Source: Bacteroidota bacterium (lineage in GTDB: Bacteria; Bacteroidota; Bacteroidia; Chitinophagales; UBA2359). From it: DNA of 9,166 nucleotides. Location: positions 1 through 9,166 of the forward strand of contig JAHDGP010000099.1 in the NCBI GenBank assembly GCA_020627525.1, written 5' to 3'. Under the pieces are notes generated by a model that was given only the letters and a program-made list of their open reading frames with translations, was not told the origin of the DNA and made no database searches. Of this stretch, positions 6,014 through 9,166 are shown piece after piece. Numbering within the stretch: the first letter of the stretch is position 1; the number at the start of each line of letters is the position of its first letter. A program made the position numbers and the translations under genes.

Positions 6014-6023
6014 AAAATTCAAA
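6010..6023. promoter_or_regulatory. Perfect inverted repeat at divergent promoters (candidate operator)
   Basis: TTTGAA-AA-TTCAAA is a perfect palindrome. It covers the -33 element of the minus-strand promoter and the end of the plus-strand -7 box. Its placement would suit a dimeric regulator or a shared control site, but AT-rich palindromes this short can occur by chance. Confidence 0.35.
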
Positions 6024-6065
6024 GCTTAGTAAGGATAAAACATCATTATCAAATTTATCAAATAA

Positions 6066-6620
6066 ATGAAAAACTACTTAAGAGTGCATTATTTAAATTT
6101 ATATTCAATAATATTATTATCAGTGATTTTAATTATGGCTTGTAATAATGTGAATGACAATGAAAACAAGGCTGATTTGGGTGGAAAAAATCCTCCAAAA
6201 GTTTCAGATAACTTAGAGGGCAATGAACATCAAAATATTGAAACAGCAGAACCAAAAGTGAACAATAAGGCAATGATGGCACTGCTTGAAAAAGCAAAAA
6301 TGAAGAATGGAAATGCTGTGGTTAACAAAGAAATTGCCAGTGATGGAAGACCCAAAACTGTGCCTGCCAGTGCTATTTTTGTTGGAGAAAAGGGGAGGGG
6401 AGCTTACATTAAATTGAGCGCTTCGAAAAGTGATTTTAATCGTTTTTTTGGCGAAATATATTTGGAATCTGGCAAATTACACTATAAAGGACCTTTGGAA
6501 GTTAAACCATCTACAGGACAGCAATTTGAATTTAACAATCCAGAATCGTATTCTTATTTTGATGGAGATAATTTGGTCTTGAAAGATGGACGTGTTATTT
6601 CTGGTATTCGTATTTTTTAG
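6066..6620 (+). CDS. Small lipoprotein of unknown function
   Basis: Protein of 184 residues that I do not recognise. Residues about 1-25 are a lipoprotein signal with lipobox LIMAC and the lipidated Cys at 26, so it should be anchored in the cell envelope, in this phylum often the outer membrane. After it comes a polar linker rich in Asn, Asp and Glu (27-65). A charged, probably helical stretch (MMALLEKAKMKNG) follows, then a C-terminal region of about 100 residues that looks mostly beta: ASAIFVGEKGRGAYIKLSAS, FFGEIYLESGKLHYKGPLEV and SYSYFDGDNLVLKDGRVISG. The gene is divergent from the decarboxylase-family enzyme. Its stop codon overlaps by 4 bp the stop of the convergent SIR2-TPR gene. The start is supported by the signal peptide; no Shine-Dalgarno sequence is seen. 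Confidence 0.85.
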   Translation: MKNYLRVHYLNLYSIILLSVILIMACNNVNDNENKADLGGKNPPKVSDNLEGNEHQNIETAEPKVNNKAMMALLEKAKMKNGNAVVNKEIASDGRPKTVPASAIFVGEKGRGAYIKLSASKSDFNRFFGEIYLESGKLHYKGPLEVKPSTGQQFEFNNPESYSYFDGDNLVLKDGRVISGIRIF

Positions 6621-8887
6621 TTTGCCGAAATGATTTCTTGGAAATCAGCATCAGCATAAAACAATTCCCAATCAGGATCTTTTAATACAAACTCTGATTT
6701 GATATAGTTGTTTTTTAGACTGGCTTTTAAGTAGGAGAGTGCCTCATCTTTTTCGCCTCTGCTGGCATAAAAACAGGATAAGTTATATGGAGAACCGCCT
6801 AAGTCAATTGCTTTGTGTAGTTTGTTCATACTTTCGTTAAACAATTTCTTGTCCTCTTTTAATTGAGCGAGTTCTAATATTGAGCCGCCCCAGTTATTGT
6901 AAAATGTATGATTTGTTGGATCAAATTTGATAGCCGTTTTATATTTTTCAAAAGATTTTTCAATCAATTTAATAGCTTCTGAAGGCTCGTTTTCTGTACT
7001 AATCAATAATTTGGCTAATTTGTATAAAGCATTGCCCCAATTATTGTAAGCATAAAAATAATCTTTTTTCAAATCTGTTGCCAATTTATATTTTGCAATA
7101 CTTTTTTTGTACAGTTTAGAATCATTCATCAAATCGCCAAATTTACTCAAGGTATTGCCCCAATTATTATAAGCAACATAATAATTATAATCCAACTCTA
7201 CAGCTTCTTTGTATTTTGTTATGCTCAGTTGGAAAACTTTGTCGTCTTTTAAAATCGTTGCCAGTTCGCATAATGCAAGTCCCCAATTATTATAAGTTGT
7301 GGGAGAATTGGGATTTATTTTAATTGCTTGTTCAAACTTTTGAAAACTTTCTGAAAAGATGTTTGGGTCTTTTTCACTTTTAGCCAGCTCTTGTAAAGCA
7401 TTGCCCCAATTGTAAAAAATAGAATCGTCATTACTGTTTAATTCAGTCGCTTTTTGATATTTTTCAAAGCTTTTCAGATTTAATGATTTATTATTTGTTA
7501 GTTTAGACAGTTCTGACAATGCTGTTCCCCAATTGTTGTAAGCAATGTCTAAATCAGGATTAACATCTAAGGCAGCCTCATATTTATCAATGCTTTCAAA
7601 ATAGAGCTCAGGGTCTTTTTCTTGTTTGGCTCTGTCGTGTAAAATTGTTCCCCAATTGAACAAAGTCAAATCATCTTTAGGATTTATTTCCAAAGCTTTT
7701 TTGTACTTGCTTATACACTGTAAATATAAATTTTTGTCTCTTTTATAGAGGCTAATCCCCCAATCTGAATACAGACCTGAAAGGAGACTGTTTAAATCAG
7801 GATCATTTGTTTTTATGACTTTTTGCTCTAAATGATTGATGTCTTTTTCGTCAAAGTTTTGATTGACAATTTTGTTTATTATCTGCTTTTTTAGGTGATT
7901 ATTGTCGTAAGTAATGTTTGTACTTTCTGCTATATTTTCATATTCTTCAAATTGATTTATTGCTTTATCAACCTCACTTTTTACGATTACTAGCCTCTGT
8001 TTTACTTTACTAAATTGATCGCGATCTTCAATGTCTACAATGTTGCTCAACAATTTTCGCAATGAAGAAAACGGCTTGTCAATAATTTCAGGCTGAGGCA
8101 AATTAAGTGCATTGTTTAATTTTAGCATGAAAGTATCAGAATCATATCCTTCAATTAAATATGCGTTTGTATTGGGTTGAGACAACAACTTTTTTATAAC
8201 ATGTTTGTCTGGCACATTGTTGTTGTAAGTAACCCAATATAAACCTTTGTCAAATCTTCCGAGGTTTACTATTTGGTTAAAAATAGGATCATTGCCACTG
8301 TATCCAATAAATATCCATGGACGGTCTTTGATACTATTTAGTATGGGGGAAATGACTGAACGAACTTTTTCTAGTTCTTCTTTTGTATTTAAAAGCCACA
8401 AACCGTGGTGTTGGCCGTGCAGATAAATAATAGATTTTTCTCTAAATGTTGTGGTTGTTAAATCTTTTAAAATTGCCATGTCATAAGTCGGAGGAAACTC
8501 ATTGTACAGAGCGAGCGCTCTAAGCATTAAATTGTCAAAATTTACGGTTAAAACATAGTCAACATATCTTTTGCTTAATAATTGAGCTAAATATATATGT
8601 GTTACGTTAATTTTTGCCTCACTTATATATTTTTTTAACAATTTATTCCGTTCAAAAGGTGTCAAACATTCCATTAATTCAGAATAACTTTTGTTTTTCT
8701 TAGCTAGTTTCTGAACCATGGGATTTGCTGAATATTTTGTCAAAATATCCTTAACAATCTCTCCAGCTAACGGAATTCCGCCAGTCCTAGACGCACCAGC
8801 ACCTAAAAAAACGATGGGTTGTTTTTGATTTTCATCCTTCGCTTGTTTAATTAAATACGCCAAATCCTTAATTGTTGCCTCCTTCAT
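6617..8887 (-). CDS. SIR2-like NADase domain fused to TPR array (candidate defence or stress sensor)
   Basis: Protein of 756 residues from the ATG at 8887. The frame is open to 9082, but those 65 codons show no domain. The N-terminal SIR2-like domain (about 1-262) has the NAD-binding loop FLGAGASRTGGIP (27-39), TVNFDNL (114-120; Asn116), YLHG (155-158; His157) and IGYSGNDP (194-201). Thus the expected catalytic Asn and His are present. A linker with a likely coiled coil (about 295-365) leads to TPR-like repeats (about 367-695) with a YNNWGxAL core, then a TPR-associated C-terminal cap (about 699-756). There is no signal peptide or membrane helix, so it is cytoplasmic. SIR2 domains joined to sensor modules cut NAD in several anti-phage systems (Thoeris ThsA, DSR); this role is inferred here. 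No TIR, HerA or Argonaute partner is visible. Confidence 0.9.
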   Translation of the reverse strand: MKEATIKDLAYLIKQAKDENQKQPIVFLGAGASRTGGIPLAGEIVKDILTKYSANPMVQKLAKKNKSYSELMECLTPFERNKLLKKYISEAKINVTHIYLAQLLSKRYVDYVLTVNFDNLMLRALALYNEFPPTYDMAILKDLTTTTFREKSIIYLHGQHHGLWLLNTKEELEKVRSVISPILNSIKDRPWIFIGYSGNDPIFNQIVNLGRFDKGLYWVTYNNNVPDKHVIKKLLSQPNTNAYLIEGYDSDTFMLKLNNALNLPQPEIIDKPFSSLRKLLSNIVDIEDRDQFSKVKQRLVIVKSEVDKAINQFEEYENIAESTNITYDNNHLKKQIINKIVNQNFDEKDINHLEQKVIKTNDPDLNSLLSGLYSDWGISLYKRDKNLYLQCISKYKKALEINPKDDLTLFNWGTILHDRAKQEKDPELYFESIDKYEAALDVNPDLDIAYNNWGTALSELSKLTNNKSLNLKSFEKYQKATELNSNDDSIFYNWGNALQELAKSEKDPNIFSESFQKFEQAIKINPNSPTTYNNWGLALCELATILKDDKVFQLSITKYKEAVELDYNYYVAYNNWGNTLSKFGDLMNDSKLYKKSIAKYKLATDLKKDYFYAYNNWGNALYKLAKLLISTENEPSEAIKLIEKSFEKYKTAIKFDPTNHTFYNNWGGSILELAQLKEDKKLFNESMNKLHKAIDLGGSPYNLSCFYASRGEKDEALSYLKASLKNNYIKSEFVLKDPDWELFYADADFQEIISAN
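6728..7789 (-). repeat. DNA encoding the 41-residue-period TPR array
   Basis: The WG core recurs at residues 376, 412, 453, 494, 535, 576, 617 and 666 of the SIR2-TPR protein. Five successive steps are exactly 41 residues (123 bp), against 34 in a standard TPR. The first step is 36 residues and the last is 49, the latter including an insertion near 630-640. On the plus strand the core shows as CCCCAATTATT-like words at about 7035, 7158 and 7281. The units differ too much elsewhere to be recent duplications, apart from this core. Confidence 0.85.
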
Positions 8888-8918
8888 ATCACATAAATAA
8901 TTGATTGCTAAAAATATA

Positions 8919-8947
8919 CAAATATGTCTTACATAAATGATACCAAA
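8919..8947 (-). promoter_or_regulatory. Possible promoter of the SIR2-TPR gene
   Basis: On the minus strand, CATATTTG (complement of 8919-8926) matches TAnnTTTG except at its first base. A TTTG (complement of 8944-8947) lies 17 bp further upstream. The box is about 32 bp from the ATG. A plausible but imperfect match in very AT-rich DNA. Confidence 0.4.
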
Positions 8948-9166
8948 TACACATTCGAGCTTAATTAAATAATTTGAGCATTTGCAACACAGATAGCTCA
9001 AAACATCAAATCTACAGATGAAATTACTTGAATATAAATTTATTGGATGTCTTCGGTAATTATATAAAGAAAAAACAAACAATTAATTGTGCAGTTGTTA
9101 ATCAAAGGTCTGAGTCTCAAAGAGTGTTTTATATAGATTCTTTTTCAGGCAGAAAGATTAATATAC
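8948..9166. other. Gene-free upstream region at right edge
   Basis: AT-rich DNA upstream of the SIR2-TPR gene. I find no convincing gene. The only structure seen is an inverted repeat TTTGAGC (8973-8979) / GCTCAAA (8996-9002) with a 16-bp gap. Very short frames touch the right edge but cannot be judged. Confidence 0.5.

Larger units (their letters stand above)
5994..6023 (-). promoter_or_regulatory. Bacteroidota-type promoter for the decarboxylase-family gene
   Basis: Read on the minus strand, a perfect TATCTTTG box (complement of 5994-6001) matches the TAnnTTTG -7 consensus. A TTTG (complement of 6020-6023) lies 18 bp upstream as the -33 element. The box is about 30 bp from the start codon at 5965. 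Consensus match and spacing are good; transcription itself is inferred. Confidence 0.6.

Noticed and set aside
6617..8887. Classic Thoeris or SIR2-HerA or short-Argonaute system
   Set aside because: No TIR, HerA-like ATPase or Argonaute gene is in the window, and the C-terminal half is TPR, not SLOG or APAZ.
8888..9082. Longer N-terminus for the SIR2-TPR protein
   Set aside because: The extra 65 residues are Cys/Tyr/Ile-rich with no domain, and the likely promoter lies within that DNA.

Overview
The window looks like chromosomal DNA of a member of the Bacteroidota, probably a flavobacterium-like or related marine or environmental lineage. The reasons are: AT-rich genes; start sites without Shine-Dalgarno sequences but with A/T-rich leaders; promoter-like TAnnTTTG boxes with an upstream TTTG; lipoprotein signals ending in SC or AC; a large secreted protein of the BNR/Asp-box type common in this phylum; and short GC-rich palindromic repeats crowded between genes. 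No rRNA, tRNA, CRISPR array or transposase gene is visible.

Layout. At the left edge (1-624, minus) is the 5' part of an exported BNR/Asp-box repeat protein. From 625 to 1246 there is no convincing gene; the stretch is filled with palindromic repeats, including a 140-bp composite element present twice. A minus-strand gene for a lysine/asparagine-rich lipoprotein with C-terminal membrane helices (1247-1975) is bracketed by the same pair of repeat modules on both sides. A patatin-like phospholipase follows (2149-3126, minus). Between it and a divergent SulP-type anion transporter (3502-5163, plus) lie two opposed tandem arrays of one repeat family (3176-3322 and 3337-3404). The SulP reading frame continues upstream as recognisable SulP sequence but has no ATG.

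On the right side, a 4-oxalocrotonate decarboxylase / 2-keto-4-pentenoate hydratase family enzyme (5204-5965, minus) and a small lipoprotein (6066-6620, plus) diverge from a short region with overlapping promoter-like boxes and a perfect inverted repeat. The lipoprotein converges, with a 4-bp stop-codon overlap, on the most notable gene: a 756-residue SIR2-like domain fused to a TPR array with a 41-residue period (6617-8887, minus). Its active-site motifs are intact, so it is a good candidate for a single-gene NAD-depleting immune or stress sensor.

The genes do not form one pathway. Spacing and strand suggest mostly single-gene units separated by repeat-rich DNA. The most interesting points are the SIR2-TPR protein, the repeat families whose arms vary while pairing is kept, the repeat-bracketed lipoprotein gene, and the missing start codon of SulP.
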